64,000 nucleotides of DNA, taken from Streptomyces caniferus. Its GTDB lineage: Bacteria; Actinomycetota; Actinomycetes; Streptomycetales; Streptomycetaceae. The notes under the pieces are model-generated. The model was given only the letters and a program-made list of their open reading frames with translations, ran no database searches and was not told where the DNA came from. The translations under genes and the position numbers were made by a program. Every line of letters starts with the position of its first letter. Positions within the stretch are counted from its first letter, which is position 1. The stretch lies in the NCBI RefSeq assembly GCF_009811555.1, contig NZ_BLIN01000002.1:1302001-1366000 (forward strand), written 5' to 3'. Of the stretch, positions 35,801-45,213 are shown in pieces.

Positions 35801-36016
35801 CTAGCCCGCTCTCTTGGCCCGGACGTCTTCGGCTGTCAGTGCCTTGCCGCCGACTGCCCATTCGCCGCTGGGCGTCTCGGTGATCACGACATGCGTCACC
35901 GGTCGCATGGCCTCGCCCTCGATGGCGATCAACGCCTCGGAGACGTCCTCGACCATCTTCTGCTTCTCTTCGGGCGTGAACACTCCCGCGATCACCTTGA
36001 TGTCGATGAAGGGCAT
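35801..36016 (-). CDS. 4-oxalocrotonate tautomerase-like protein
   Basis: 71 residues starting MPFIDIKVIAGVFTPEEKQK. After Met removal the N-terminal Pro would be the catalytic base of the tautomerase superfamily, and Arg38 lies in the expected region (EAMRPVTHVVI). GGAGG is 7 nt before ATG 36016. It could tautomerise a catabolic keto acid; the partner pathway is not visible nearby. Longer upstream frame to 36226 has no family match. Confidence 0.88.
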   Translation of the reverse strand: MPFIDIKVIAGVFTPEEKQKMVEDVSEALIAIEGEAMRPVTHVVITETPSGEWAVGGKALTAEDVRAKRAG

Positions 36017-36339
36017 CGGATGCCTCCCACATGAGGGTGAGTTCGAGCCGTCATGCCGCTTGGGACACCGGGGCCGAATGCGGTGCGGGCTGGACGCCCT
36101 CTTCGGAGAGAAGGGTGCCGACGAGCCGAACTGCTGCTCGTGGCCTGCCGGAAGAGCGCGCTCAGACGGCGCCCGATCCGCGTCCGGCCGTCCCGGTACA
36201 CGGTGAGCGGCGACGCTGATGCCCACCGCTGCTCTCAGCCCTGCGGTGCCAGCATGCGTCTACCAGTGTCGCAGATCGACTCCGACGACGGGCGGCAGCG
36301 CGGCTAAGCCCCCCACGCCCTCTTCAGCCTCGCCCGGCC
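36017..36339. other. Intergenic region without recognisable features
   Basis: About 320 bp. It must hold the promoters of the tautomerase gene; no gene, repeat or clear operator is seen. Confidence 0.4.
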
Positions 36340-36813
36340 TCAGCCGCGGCCGACGCTGGAGATTATGATCCAGATCGGCACCACGGTGAAGCCGATGCCG
36401 ACCACCAAACAGGCCCTCGCCCTGGCGCGCCGTTCCGAACCCAGGTCGACGCGGGCCGTGGAGGGCCGGGCGGGGAGATAGACCACCGGCACTTCCTGTC
36501 CGATCGGCCAGCCCTCGGTGCTGCTGGAGGTCGCCTTGACCTCGCCCGGGTTACCGTCCGCGTCGACGTACCCGATCATCGCGAACCGGGGGCGGCGGCG
36601 GGCGACGTGCGTGTCCCCATCGAGGTCCAGGGTGCGGTCCGAGCTTGTACCGCCCCTCACGTGGCGGACCACGCTCCCCTGGACGCGGACTCCCTTGAGC
36701 CGCAGCCACCGTTCGACGCGCACCTCACGCACGCCGAAGGCCAGCGCCGCAAGGCCGACCAGAAGAAGAAATATGCCGAGCAGCACCGATACCTCCGTCT
36801 TACTACCGTTCAT
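36340..36813 (-). CDS. DUF3592-type membrane protein
   Basis: 157 residues: an N-terminal helix (SVLLGIFLLLVGLAALAFGV), a beta-rich soluble domain with FAMIGYVDADG and VPVVYLPARPSTARVDLG, and a C-terminal helix (ACLVVGIGFTVVPIWIIISS). This two-helix architecture with VVYxPxxP is typical of DUF3592. ATG 36813 is chosen by the family start; the GGAG is only 3 nt upstream, so the true start may be an earlier codon. Function unknown. Confidence 0.75.
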   Translation of the reverse strand: MNGSKTEVSVLLGIFLLLVGLAALAFGVREVRVERWLRLKGVRVQGSVVRHVRGGTSSDRTLDLDGDTHVARRRPRFAMIGYVDADGNPGEVKATSSSTEGWPIGQEVPVVYLPARPSTARVDLGSERRARARACLVVGIGFTVVPIWIIISSVGRG

Positions 36814-37172
36814 GTACTCCCACGGGCACCGCATGTGTCCCGGTGCCCGGCTCAGGCGTGAACGTGAAAGACACAGGTCACCGAGCCGCATCACGGCTGA
36901 GCCGCAAGCCACGCTATCCCGGCTGCCACAGGCACGAATAACACCCCCTCACGGCTCTCGTGAGTGACTGAGAAGTCGTCCTCGCAGCTCGGTGGCCCAG
37001 CCCCACGCGGCCGACTTCCTCACCCGGACCGCACCCCTTTGAGCCCAGAAGGGACGCCCCCCAGCCATCCCGTCGGCGGCTTCCGGCGCGGCGAGCACCA
37101 TCCGGCTGTCCGTCGATGAGCTGGATTTCGAGAGCGGCACGCTGCACGTCGTACAGCAACTCACATGGAAAC
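36814..37172. other. Intergenic region with a possible integrase remnant
   Basis: Apart from the short recombinase-like stretch at about 37070-37170 (listed separately), nothing recognisable is seen between the DUF3592 start and the gpmA terminator. Confidence 0.4.
37070..37170 (+). pseudogene. Possible frameshifted integrase fragment
   Basis: One plus-strand frame reads GGFRRGEH (37075-37098), resembling the catalytic Arg box of tyrosine integrases. A second frame then continues SVDELDFESGTLHVVQQL, resembling the following beta segment. Together they look like ~35 residues of a decayed integrase. Very short, so chance is possible. Confidence 0.35.
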
Positions 37173-37207
37173 GCCTCCCACCCGCGCCGCCTGCGCAGGT
37201 GGGAGGC
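37173..37207 (-). terminator. Terminator after gpmA
   Basis: 10-bp stem GCCTCCCACC / GGTGGGAGGC with a 15-base loop, 14 bp past the gpmA stop. Confidence 0.75.
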
Positions 37208-37220
37208 ATGACCACGTTCT

Positions 37221-37982
37221 CTACTTCTTCTTGCCCTGGTTCTTCACTGCCTCGATGGCGGCCTTGGCGGCCTCCGGGTCGAGGTAGGTGCCGCCGGGCT
37301 TGACCGGGCGGAAGTCGGCGTCGAGCTCGTAGGCGAGCGGGATGCCGGTGGGGATGTTCAGGCCGGCGATGTCCTCGTCGGAGACGCCGTCGAGGTGCTT
37401 GACCAGGGCGCGCAGGCTGTTGCCGTGGGCGGCGACGAGGACCGTGCGGCCGGCGAGGAGGTCCGGGACGATGCCGTCGTACCAGTACGGCAGCATGCGG
37501 TGGACGACATCCTTGAGGCACTCGGTCTTCGGGCGCAGCTCCGGCGGGATCGACGCGTAGCGCGGGTCGTCCGACTGGGAGAACTCGGTGCCGTCCTCGA
37601 GGGCGGGCGGCGGGGTGTCGTACGAGCGGCGCCAGAGCATGAACTGCTCCTCGCCGAACTCGGCCAGCGTCTGCGCCTTGTCCTTGCCCTGCAGCGCGCC
37701 GTAGTGGCGCTCGTTCAGGCGCCAGCTGCGGTGGACCGGGATCCAGTGCCGGTCGGCGGCCTCCAGCGACAGCTGCGCGGTGCGGATGGCGCGCTTCTGG
37801 AGGGAGGTGTGCACTACGTCGGGGAGCAGGCCGGCGTCCTTGAGCAGCTCTCCGCCGCGGACTGCCTCCTTCTCGCCCTTCTCGTTGAGATTGACGTCCA
37901 CCCAGCCGGTGAACAGGTTCTTCGCGTTCCACTCGCTCTCGCCGTGGCGGAGGAGGATCAGCTTGTACGGTGCGTCGGCCAT
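37221..37982 (-). CDS. gpmA: 2,3-bisphosphoglycerate-dependent phosphoglycerate mutase
   Basis: 253 residues, the usual length. It interconverts 3- and 2-phosphoglycerate in glycolysis. The phospho-His motif [10 protein letters not shown] (His13), the [10 protein letters not shown] substrate loop and the second catalytic His in [11 protein letters not shown] are visible. ATG 37982 gives the family start MADAPYKL; the frame extends to 38123 without similarity. The ribosome binding site is weak. It is followed by a terminator. Confidence 0.97.
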   Translation of the reverse strand: MADAPYKLILLRHGESEWNAKNLFTGWVDVNLNEKGEKEAVRGGELLKDAGLLPDVVHTSLQKRAIRTAQLSLEAADRHWIPVHRSWRLNERHYGALQGKDKAQTLAEFGEEQFMLWRRSYDTPPPALEDGTEFSQSDDPRYASIPPELRPKTECLKDVVHRMLPYWYDGIVPDLLAGRTVLVAAHGNSLRALVKHLDGVSDEDIAGLNIPTGIPLAYELDADFRPVKPGGTYLDPEAAKAAIEAVKNQGKKK

Positions 37983-38271
37983 GGCGTCGAGCGTAATCCA
38001 AGTCCGCGCGGTGCCTTGCGCGGGTCCAGGACCTGGGCAGTAGGGCGTCGATTGACACTTCCCGTCAAACGAGTGGCGGTGCGGGCCGGGCCATATGTAG
38101 GTTGCGCATGGCGGCATGGCCACTTACATGTACGGGGGTCTCGCCGCCCGCCGCCTCTCCGTATTCGCCCGCCTCTCCGCCGGTGCGGCCGCCCGCCGCG
38201 CCGTCACTCCGCCCTCCCGCATCCCTTCATCCCTTCCACGCGCCGCCTCACCATTCACCGGGGGAACTGTC

Positions 38272-39738
38272 ATGTCCGCATCCATTACGAGGCCTTCCGG
38301 GCCCGCCCGTCTCCGACGTGCCGCCAGGGAGAGCGTCTCCGGTCTTCCCCGGCAGTTCTGGTGGCTGTGGACCAGCACCCTGATCAACCGGCTGGGCGCG
38401 TTCGTCGCCACCTTCCTCGCCCTCTACCTGACCGTCGAGCGCGGCTACTCGGCCTCGTACGCGGGCCTGGTCGGCGCGCTCTACGGCCTCGGCGGAGTGA
38501 TCTCTTCCGTGGGCGCCGGGGTGCTCACCGACCGGCTCGGCCGCCGGCCCACGATGCTGGCCGCCCAGCTGTCGACGGCAGCCTCGGTCGCGCTGCTCGG
38601 CTTCATGGAGCACCCGGTCGCGATCGCGGCGGTGGCGTGCGTGGTCGGCATGGCGACCACCGCCTCCCGCCCCGCCGTGCAGGCGATGATGGCGGACATC
38701 GTCGCCCCGGAGGACCGCGTCCGCGCCTTCTCCCTCAACTACTGGGCGATCAACCTCGGCTTCGCCGTCTCCTCCACCGCCGCCGGGCTCATCGCCGAAC
38801 ACGGCTACTCGGCCCTCTTCCTGGGCGAGTCCGCGCTCGTGCTGGTCTGCGCGCTGGTCGTCTTCTGGAAGCTCCCCGAATCGCGCCCCGCCGCGGGCAC
38901 CCCGGCCGGCCCGGACGACGTCGCAGCGACGCCCGCCCCCGTCTCCATGCTGACCGTCCTGCGCGACGGCCGCTTCATGACCGTCGTCGGCCTCAACCTG
39001 CTGCTCGCCCTGATCTTCCAGCAGGCGTATGTCTCGATGCCGGTGTCGATGGGTCGGGACGGCTTCTCCAGTGCCGACTTCGGGCTGGTCATCGCGGTCA
39101 ACGGCGTCCTCGTCGTGCTGCTGCAGATCCCCGTGACGCGCTTCATCGAGCACCGCAGCCCGGCCCTGCTCCTCGTCGGCTCGGCCCTGCTCGCCGGTTA
39201 CGGCTTCGGGCTGACCGCGCTGGCCGGCTCGGTCGCCGTGTACGCGCTCGCCGTGACCGTCTGGACCCTCGGCGAGATCATCAACTCCCCCACCCAGATG
39301 GGACTGGTGGTGCGGCTCTCCCCTCTGCACGGCCGCGGCCGCTATCAGGGGATGTACGCCCTGTCGTGGTCCGTCGCCTCCCTGGCCGCTCCTCTGGTCG
39401 GCGGCACGGTGATCGACCAGTACGGCGCCGATGCGCTGTGGGCCGGCTGCGCGGCCGTCGGCACGGTGGCGGCCCTGGGCTACGGGCTGTTGCTGCGGAG
39501 CCTGCCGGGGCGGACGGGGGCGGGCGAGGTCGCTTCGTCCACGTCGGGCGAGGTCGCGTCCTCCGGGGCGGGCGAGGTCGCATACTCCGGGGTAGGCGAG
39601 GTCGCGTCCTCACGGGCGGGCGAGGTGGCCCCTTCCGCTACGGGAAAGACGGGAAAGGGGGCCGACAGCACGGTGGGGAAGGCGGCCGGCGGCACTGCAC
39701 GGTCGGCGTATTCGCCGGTGCCGCACGACGTGCCGTAG
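38272..39738 (+). CDS. MFS transporter with repeat-bearing C-terminal tail
   Basis: 488 residues. Twelve predicted membrane helices with the MFS loop 2-3 motif GVLTDRLGRRPTM and a GMYALSWSVASLAAPLVGG segment place it among drug/solute exporters. The C-terminal ~75 residues are cytoplasmic and contain five 8-residue repeats starting GEVA (GEVASSTS, GEVASSGA, GEVAYSGV, GEVASSRA, GEVAPSAT) encoded by a 24-bp tandem repeat (39523-39642). ATG 38272 has GGGGGAA about 7 nt upstream. It is divergent from gpmA. Substrate unknown. Confidence 0.85.
   Translation: MSASITRPSGPARLRRAARESVSGLPRQFWWLWTSTLINRLGAFVATFLALYLTVERGYSASYAGLVGALYGLGGVISSVGAGVLTDRLGRRPTMLAAQLSTAASVALLGFMEHPVAIAAVACVVGMATTASRPAVQAMMADIVAPEDRVRAFSLNYWAINLGFAVSSTAAGLIAEHGYSALFLGESALVLVCALVVFWKLPESRPAAGTPAGPDDVAATPAPVSMLTVLRDGRFMTVVGLNLLLALIFQQAYVSMPVSMGRDGFSSADFGLVIAVNGVLVVLLQIPVTRFIEHRSPALLLVGSALLAGYGFGLTALAGSVAVYALAVTVWTLGEIINSPTQMGLVVRLSPLHGRGRYQGMYALSWSVASLAAPLVGGTVIDQYGADALWAGCAAVGTVAALGYGLLLRSLPGRTGAGEVASSTSGEVASSGAGEVAYSGVGEVASSRAGEVAPSATGKTGKGADSTVGKAAGGTARSAYSPVPHDVP
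39523..39642 (+). repeat. Five 24-bp tandem repeats in the MFS gene
   Basis: Each unit begins GGCGAGGT(C/G)GC and encodes GEVA plus four variable residues. Copy number could vary between strains without shifting the frame. Confidence 0.75.
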
Positions 39739-39768
39739 CGGCCGGCGAGGACCCCGGCTCGGGGGCGG

Positions 39769-40314
39769 CTACGCGGGCCGTCCCTGCGTCAGATGCGTGA
39801 AGGCGTCCAGGTTGCGGGTGGATTCGCCGCGGGAGACGCGCCAGGCGTACTCCTTGCGGATCGCCGTGGCGAAGCCCATTTCCAGCAGGGTGTTGAAGCT
39901 GCCGTCGGCGTTCTCCAGGACCGTGCCGAGGAGGCGGTCGAGCTCGTCGGGGGTGACGGCGGCCAGCGGGAACTTGCCCACGAGGTAGATGTCGCCGAGC
40001 TTGTCGATCGCGTAACTGACGCCGTAGAGGCGGGTGTTGCGTTCGAGGAGCCAGCGGTGCACGGCCTCGTGGTTCTCGTCGGGGTGGCGGACGACGAAGG
40101 CGTTGAGGGAGAGGGAGTGCCTGCCGACGACGAGCGAGCAGGTCGTGGAGAGCTTGCGGGTGCCGGGGAGCTTGACGACGTAGGTGCCGTCGGAGGGCGA
40201 CTCCCATGCGAGTTCGGCGTCGGTCAGGGTCCGTTCGATCACGGCCCGCGCCGTCACCACCGCCCCGGCCGTGGTGCCGCCCGCCGTGCCGCTCGTCTCT
40301 CGCTCGTCACCCAT
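39769..40314 (-). CDS. YbjN-domain protein
   Basis: 181 residues. YbjN/type III chaperone-like fold: [73 protein letters not shown]. Its ATG at 40314 overlaps the mshA stop by 8 bp, so it is translated with mshA; the ribosome binding site is weak. This pairing is common in actinobacteria, but its role in mycothiol metabolism is not established. Confidence 0.85.
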   Translation of the reverse strand: MGDERETSGTAGGTTAGAVVTARAVIERTLTDAELAWESPSDGTYVVKLPGTRKLSTTCSLVVGRHSLSLNAFVVRHPDENHEAVHRWLLERNTRLYGVSYAIDKLGDIYLVGKFPLAAVTPDELDRLLGTVLENADGSFNTLLEMGFATAIRKEYAWRVSRGESTRNLDAFTHLTQGRPA

Positions 40315-41677
40315 GGAGGGATCGTAGGTGACGGCGGTGTTCCTGGATGGCGGCGGTGTAGACGTCGCCCGTGGCCGCGGCGGCGGTGTCCCAGCCGAAG
40401 GACTGGGCGTGCCGGGCGGCGTCGGTGCCCATCCGGGTGGACAGGGCCGGATCGGCGACGAAGCGGCCGAGTGCGCGGGCGTAGTCGGCCGGGTCGTGGC
40501 CATTGACGAGGAAGCCGCTGACGCCGTCGCGCACGGCCACCGGCAGACCGCCGACCGCGGCCGCGACGACCGGGGTGCCGCAGGCCTGGGCCTCGATGGC
40601 GACCAGGCCGAAGGATTCGTTGTACGAGGGCATGACCAGCACGGACGCCGCGCGGTACCAGTCGGCGAGCTGTTCCTGGCCGACCGGCGGGCGGAACTGC
40701 ACCAGGTCGGCGATGCCGAGCCGGGCCGCCAGCTTCTGCAGCCCCTCGGGCTTGGCCAGGCCGCTGCCGCTGGGCCCGCCGACCACGGGCACGACCATCC
40801 GGGAGCGCAGCGAGGGGTCCTCGGCCAGCAGGGCGGCGGCGGCCCGCAGCAGGATGTCGGGGGCCTTCAGCGGCTGTATGCGGCCGGCGAACAGCGGGAT
40901 GACCGCGTCCTGCGGCAGGCCGAGGCGGGCGCGGGCGGCGGCCCGGCTCTCGGCGACCGCGCCGCCGGTGGGCCGGAAGCGGTCGAGGTTGACGCCGGGG
41001 TGCACCACGGCGACCTTGCCGGGCTCGGCCTCGTAGTGCCGGGCGAGTTCGTCCGCCTCCTCGGCGGTGTTGGCTATCAGGCGGTCCGCGGCCCGGACGA
41101 TCTGTGTCTCGCCGATCACGCGGGCGGCGGGCTCGGGGGCGTCGCCGGCGGCCAGTGCGGCGTTCTTGACCTTGGCCATGGTGTGCATGGCGTGCACCAG
41201 CGGGACGCCCCAGCGCTCGGCGGCCAGCCAGCCGACATGGCCGGAGAGCCAGTAGTGGGAGTGCACCAGGTCGTAGTAGCCGGGGCGGTGGCCGGCCCAG
41301 GCCTGCATCACGCCGTGGGTGAAGGCGCACAGCTGGGCGGGCAGCTCCTCCTTGGCCAGGCCCTCGTACGGGCCGGCGTCCACATGCCGTACGAGGACGC
41401 CGGGGGCGAGCTCGACGGCGGGCGGGAGGGTGCCGGTGGTGGCGCGGGTGAAGATCTCCACCTCGATGTTGATCGAGGCGAGCTTCCTGGCCAGCTCGAC
41501 GATGTAGACGTTCATGCCGCCGGCGTCGCCGGTACCGGGCTGGTGCAGCGGGGAGGTGTGCACGCTGAGCATCGCCACCCGGCGCGGACGGCGCGGGCTG
41601 CCGGGCAGGCGCAGCCGGGCCTGCCCCGGGAACGGGCCGTGGGGCCGACTGCGGAGCCGGGATGCGTATGGGCTCAC
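40307..41677 (-). CDS. mshA: D-inositol-3-phosphate glycosyltransferase MshA
   Basis: 456 residues, GT4 family. It transfers GlcNAc from UDP-GlcNAc to inositol-1-phosphate, the first committed step of mycothiol synthesis. The N-terminal [20 protein letters not shown], then [13 protein letters not shown] (inositol-phosphate loop), the mid-protein [15 protein letters not shown] and the C-terminal EX7E motif around [19 protein letters not shown] are typical. GTG 41677 has AGGAGG about 8 nt upstream. A sigma-R-like promoter lies at 41729-41755. The YbjN gene overlaps downstream. Confidence 0.95.
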   Translation of the reverse strand: MSPYASRLRSRPHGPFPGQARLRLPGSPRRPRRVAMLSVHTSPLHQPGTGDAGGMNVYIVELARKLASINIEVEIFTRATTGTLPPAVELAPGVLVRHVDAGPYEGLAKEELPAQLCAFTHGVMQAWAGHRPGYYDLVHSHYWLSGHVGWLAAERWGVPLVHAMHTMAKVKNAALAAGDAPEPAARVIGETQIVRAADRLIANTAEEADELARHYEAEPGKVAVVHPGVNLDRFRPTGGAVAESRAAARARLGLPQDAVIPLFAGRIQPLKAPDILLRAAAALLAEDPSLRSRMVVPVVGGPSGSGLAKPEGLQKLAARLGIADLVQFRPPVGQEQLADWYRAASVLVMPSYNESFGLVAIEAQACGTPVVAAAVGGLPVAVRDGVSGFLVNGHDPADYARALGRFVADPALSTRMGTDAARHAQSFGWDTAAAATGDVYTAAIQEHRRHLRSLHG

Positions 41678-41728
41678 GTCGAGCTACCTCCTAGGCACGG
41701 GGCGGGCGGCACGCCTCCGACCCCCTCC

Positions 41729-41755
41729 AACAACAGACCCCGGCCATCCATTTCC
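41729..41755 (-). promoter_or_regulatory. Candidate sigma-R promoter of mshA
   Basis: On the minus strand GGAAA (41755-41751) and GTT (41731-41729) are spaced by 19 nt, close to the sigma-R consensus GGAAT-n18-GTT, 52 nt before the mshA start. mshA is a known sigma-R target in S. coelicolor. The -35 has one mismatch. Confidence 0.4.
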
Positions 41756-41902
41756 GTCCGGCGCGCTCTCACCGCACTTTGCCAAAGCGTGACCAAGTGG
41801 GCGGGCGCCGGTGCGGCCGGGCGGGCGCCGGCGGGTCCCGCGTGGGCGGGCACCGGACCTCGGCGGACGGCCTTTCCCCGGACACCCCATACCCTCGATG
41901 GC

Positions 41903-42763
41903 ATGGTCCGCCGCCCCGCCGTCTCCGCCGCCGCTCTGATACCCGCGCAGTCGCGGCCCCTCGGAAACGCCACCCGCGGGACCACCAACCCCAACCGGCT
42001 GCGCCGTATGGACCGCTGGATAGCGGCCGAGCACGGCGCCGAGCTGCGCCGCGCCGCCGACCCCGTGGCGGTCGATCTCGGCTACGGCGCCGCGCCCTGG
42101 ACCGCGGTGGAGCTGCTGGGCCGGCTGCGTACGGTGCGCCCGGACGCCGGGGTCGTCGGCATAGAGATAGACCCGGCGCGGGTCGAGGCCGCCCGGCCCT
42201 ACGAGCGGCCGGGGCTGGACTTCCTCCACGGCGGGTTCGAGGTGCCGCTGCCGGGTCAGCGCCGGCGGGCACCGGTCCTCATCCGGGCCGCGAACGTGCT
42301 GCGGCAGTACGACGAGGACGAGGTCGCCGCCGTGTGGCGGCGGCTGTGCGCACGGCTGGCGCCCGGCGGGCTGCTGGTCGAGGGCACCTGCGACGAGATA
42401 GGGCGGCGGCACGCCTGGGTGGCGCTGGACCCCGAGGGGCCCCGCACGGTCACCTTCGCCGCCCGCCTCAGCTGCCTACGGACACCCTCCGACCTGGCGG
42501 AACGCCTCCCCAAGGCGCTGATCCACCGCAATGTGCCGGGCGAAGGGGTCCATGCCTTCCTGCGGGACTTCGACCGCGCCTGGGCCAGTGCCGCCCCGCT
42601 CGGCGCGCTCGGGGCCCGTCAGCGGTGGCGCGCCGCCGTACAGGCCCTGGCCACGGACTGGCCGCTGACCGGCGACCCGCGGCGCCGGCGGCAGGGGGAG
42701 GTCACGGTGCGGTGGGAGGCGCTTGCCCCCCGGGGCAGCGCGGTGGCGAGCGCCGTCGGCTGA
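41903..42763 (+). CDS. Class I SAM-dependent methyltransferase-like protein
   Basis: 286 residues. Motif I VAVDLGYGAAPWTAVELLG, acidic post-I GVVGIEIDPARVEAA and ANVLRQYDEDEVAAVWRRLC, with LAPGGLLVEGTCDEIG further on, indicate a Rossmann methyltransferase fold. The canonical GxGxG is GYGAA, slightly unusual. It is divergent from mshA (225 bp). The substrate is unknown. ATG 41903 lacks a strong ribosome binding site. Confidence 0.8.
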   Translation: MVRRPAVSAAALIPAQSRPLGNATRGTTNPNRLRRMDRWIAAEHGAELRRAADPVAVDLGYGAAPWTAVELLGRLRTVRPDAGVVGIEIDPARVEAARPYERPGLDFLHGGFEVPLPGQRRRAPVLIRAANVLRQYDEDEVAAVWRRLCARLAPGGLLVEGTCDEIGRRHAWVALDPEGPRTVTFAARLSCLRTPSDLAERLPKALIHRNVPGEGVHAFLRDFDRAWASAAPLGALGARQRWRAAVQALATDWPLTGDPRRRRQGEVTVRWEALAPRGSAVASAVG

Positions 42764-42839
42764 GGCGGCTCCGCGCGGTCCCGTCCGGCGCGCGGCCTGT
42801 GCCGGAAACACCGGGAAGCGCCACGGAGCGCCGCCGTCG

Positions 42840-43724
42840 CTACGCGGTCAGGACCGGGTGCCCCACTGCCCCCAGCTCCCGCAGGCGTTCCTCCGTCCGG
42901 GACCCGCGCTCGGCCGTGTACGTCACGAGCGCCTGGTCCGGGTCGGTGCTCAGCCGGAAGCTCTCGAAGGTGAGCACCAGCTCGCCGACGTGCGGATGCA
43001 GCAGGGACTTGGTGCCGCGCAGGCACTCGTGCACCGACTGCGTCTCCCAGATCCGCCGGAAGTCCCGGCTGTGCGCGAGGAGTTCGTTGACCACCTCGCA
43101 GATCCGCGGGTCCTCGGGGTGGCGCCCGCTCTCGGCGCGCAGATTGCCGACCACCTCCACGGCCTTCGCCTCCCAGTCCGGGTGCAGGGCGCGCGCCGCC
43201 GGGTCGAGGAAGACCAGCAGCGCGGTGTTCCGCCGGTCCGGGGCGAGCGCCGGGAGGTCGAAGGCGATCCGGCCGCCGAGCGCGTTCCAGGCCAGGATGT
43301 CCAGGCCGCGGCCGAGGACCATCGCCGGGACGGTGGTCTCCATCGCGTCCAGGAGCCGCTGGATCTCGGGGCGCACGGTCTGCCGGGGGACGGTGCAGGG
43401 GCCGCCGTCCGAGCCCGGGGCGACGCAGTCGGCCGGGCGGCGCCGGGGTACCGCGATGTTGCGCAGGTACGTCACCTCGCCGCCGGACAGCCGCAGCGCC
43501 CGCGCGATCGCGTCCAGGACGGAGTCGGAGATGGCGGGCGCACGGCCCTGTTCGATCCGGGTGTAGTAGTCGACGCTGATGCCGGCGAGCTGGGCGACCT
43601 CCTCGCGCCGCAGCCCGCGCACCCGGCGGCGGCCGACCCCGCCGGGCAGGCCGAGCTCCGCCGGGTCGAGCGCCCCGCGGCGCGCCTTGAGGAACGAGCT
43701 GATCTCGATTTCCGCGTGCAGCAT
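42840..43724 (-). CDS. XRE-family regulator (MmyB-like ligand-binding domain)
   Basis: 294 residues. The N-terminal helix-turn-helix (VRGLRREEVAQLAGISVDYY, then TRIEQGRAPAISDSVL) and a C-terminal MmyB-type PAS-like domain (VLGRGLDILAWNALGGRIAF; HPDWEAKAVEVVGNLRAESG) match a large Streptomyces regulator group. It is divergent from an aldo/keto reductase and probably controls it. ATG 43724 gives the family start MLHAEIEISSFLKARRG. Confidence 0.9.
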   Translation of the reverse strand: MLHAEIEISSFLKARRGALDPAELGLPGGVGRRRVRGLRREEVAQLAGISVDYYTRIEQGRAPAISDSVLDAIARALRLSGGEVTYLRNIAVPRRRPADCVAPGSDGGPCTVPRQTVRPEIQRLLDAMETTVPAMVLGRGLDILAWNALGGRIAFDLPALAPDRRNTALLVFLDPAARALHPDWEAKAVEVVGNLRAESGRHPEDPRICEVVNELLAHSRDFRRIWETQSVHECLRGTKSLLHPHVGELVLTFESFRLSTDPDQALVTYTAERGSRTEERLRELGAVGHPVLTA

Positions 43725-43928
43725 CGGTCCAGTATGCGATGCGCGGCCGGTCGGGTGGTTCCGCCGGACCCAGGATGCGACGGGCCTGGTCCGCTCCCCG
43801 TACGGGCAGCAGGGTGGTGTCCGCACCCCTCGGGAACGCACCGGAAGCCGCTTCGGCACACCCCGGTGCGGTCCCCGGGAACGCGCCACTCGCCTCTCGT
43901 TTCCCCCCTCTCGCTCAAGGAGCAGCCC

Positions 43929-44936
43929 ATGCAGCGCAGGATCCTCGGTGGTACCGGCATCTCGGTCAGCGAGTACGCGCTCGGCGCGATGATGCTCGGC
44001 GCCTGGGGCAACACCGATCACGACGACTGCGTACGGATCGTGCACCGCGCGCTGGACGCCGGTATCAACTTCGTGGACACCGCGGACGTGTACGCGGCGG
44101 GCGAGTCCGAGGAGATCGTCGGCAAGGCGCTCAAGGGGCGCCGCGAGGACGTCGTCCTGGCCACGAAGTTCTTCAACTCGATGGGGCCGGACGCCAACCA
44201 CGGCGGCAACTCCCGGCGTTGGATCGTGCGCGCGGTGGAGGACAGCCTGCGCCGGCTGGGCACCGACTACCTCGACCTCTACCAGGTGCACCGCCCGGAC
44301 CCGGCCACCGACATCGACGAGACGCTCTCCGCGCTCTCGGACCTCGTACGGTCCGGCAAGGTGCGGGCGATCGGCACCTCGACCTTCCCCGCCGAGCACC
44401 TGGTCGAGGCGCAGTGGACGGCCGAACGCCGGGGCCACGTCCGCTTCCGCACCGAGCAGCCGCCGTACTCGATGCTGGCGCGCGGCGTGGAGAGCGCGGT
44501 GCTGCCGACCGCGCAGCGCTACGGCATGGGGGTACTGACCTGGGGCCCGCTCAGCGCCGGCTGGCTCTCCGGCCGCGATCTCTCGACCAGTTCACGTGCC
44601 GGCCTGGAGAGCCGGAAGTTCGATCTGTCGGTGCCGGAGAACGCCCGGAAGGCGGAGGCCGTCGGCGCGCTGTCGAAGGTCGCGGCGGAGGCGGGGCTGT
44701 CGCTGCCGCATCTGGCGACCGCCTTCGTCCGGTCCCACCCGGCGGTGACCTCCGTGATCATCGGGCCGCGCACCCTCGACCAGCTCGACAGCATGCTGGA
44801 GGGCTCCGAGGTGACGCTCGGCCCGGACGTCCTGGACCGGATCGACGCGATCGTGCCGCCGGGCACCGACCTCAATCCGGCCGACAGCTACTACCAGGCG
44901 CCGGCCCTCGTGGACGCCTCCTTGCGACGCCGCTGA
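43929..44936 (+). CDS. Aldo/keto reductase
   Basis: 335 residues, (beta/alpha)8 NADPH-dependent reductase. The catalytic tetrad is visible: Asp50 and Tyr55 in FVDTADVYAAGES, Lys80 in ATKFF and His121 in YQVHRPD. The late GPRTLDQLDSMLEGSEV segment belongs to the cofactor site. CAAGGAG is 7 nt before ATG 43929. It is divergent from the MmyB-like regulator, the usual pairing for such regulators. Substrate unknown. Confidence 0.92.
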   Translation: MQRRILGGTGISVSEYALGAMMLGAWGNTDHDDCVRIVHRALDAGINFVDTADVYAAGESEEIVGKALKGRREDVVLATKFFNSMGPDANHGGNSRRWIVRAVEDSLRRLGTDYLDLYQVHRPDPATDIDETLSALSDLVRSGKVRAIGTSTFPAEHLVEAQWTAERRGHVRFRTEQPPYSMLARGVESAVLPTAQRYGMGVLTWGPLSAGWLSGRDLSTSSRAGLESRKFDLSVPENARKAEAVGALSKVAAEAGLSLPHLATAFVRSHPAVTSVIIGPRTLDQLDSMLEGSEVTLGPDVLDRIDAIVPPGTDLNPADSYYQAPALVDASLRRR

Positions 44937-45167
44937 CCATGGGCGGGGCCGCCAAGGGACGGCGGCCCCGGGTGTGCCCCTGCGACGGCGGACCCCTGCG
45001 GCCCCCGCCCATGTCTCGCACTTGCCCGCAATGCACGGCGACGGCCGGCGGCCGCCGCGGGTGCGGATTGTCCGGGGAAAAGAATGGGTTCGCGAATGTT
45101 CCTTTCCATTCCCGGACCGGCGGCCGCCACTGATCCCGCGGACAGCCCCACCGGAACCGGACACAAA

Positions 45168-45196
45168 GAAGCCCCTCACGCGTGGTGAGGGGCTTC
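45168..45196 (-). terminator. Terminator after lsr2
   Basis: 12-bp perfect stem GAAGCCCCTCAC / GTGAGGGGCTTC, loop GCGTG, followed on the minus strand by TTTGTGT. 18 bp past the lsr2 stop and between convergent genes. Confidence 0.85.
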
Positions 45197-45213
45197 CGGT
45201 TTATCCAAAAAAT

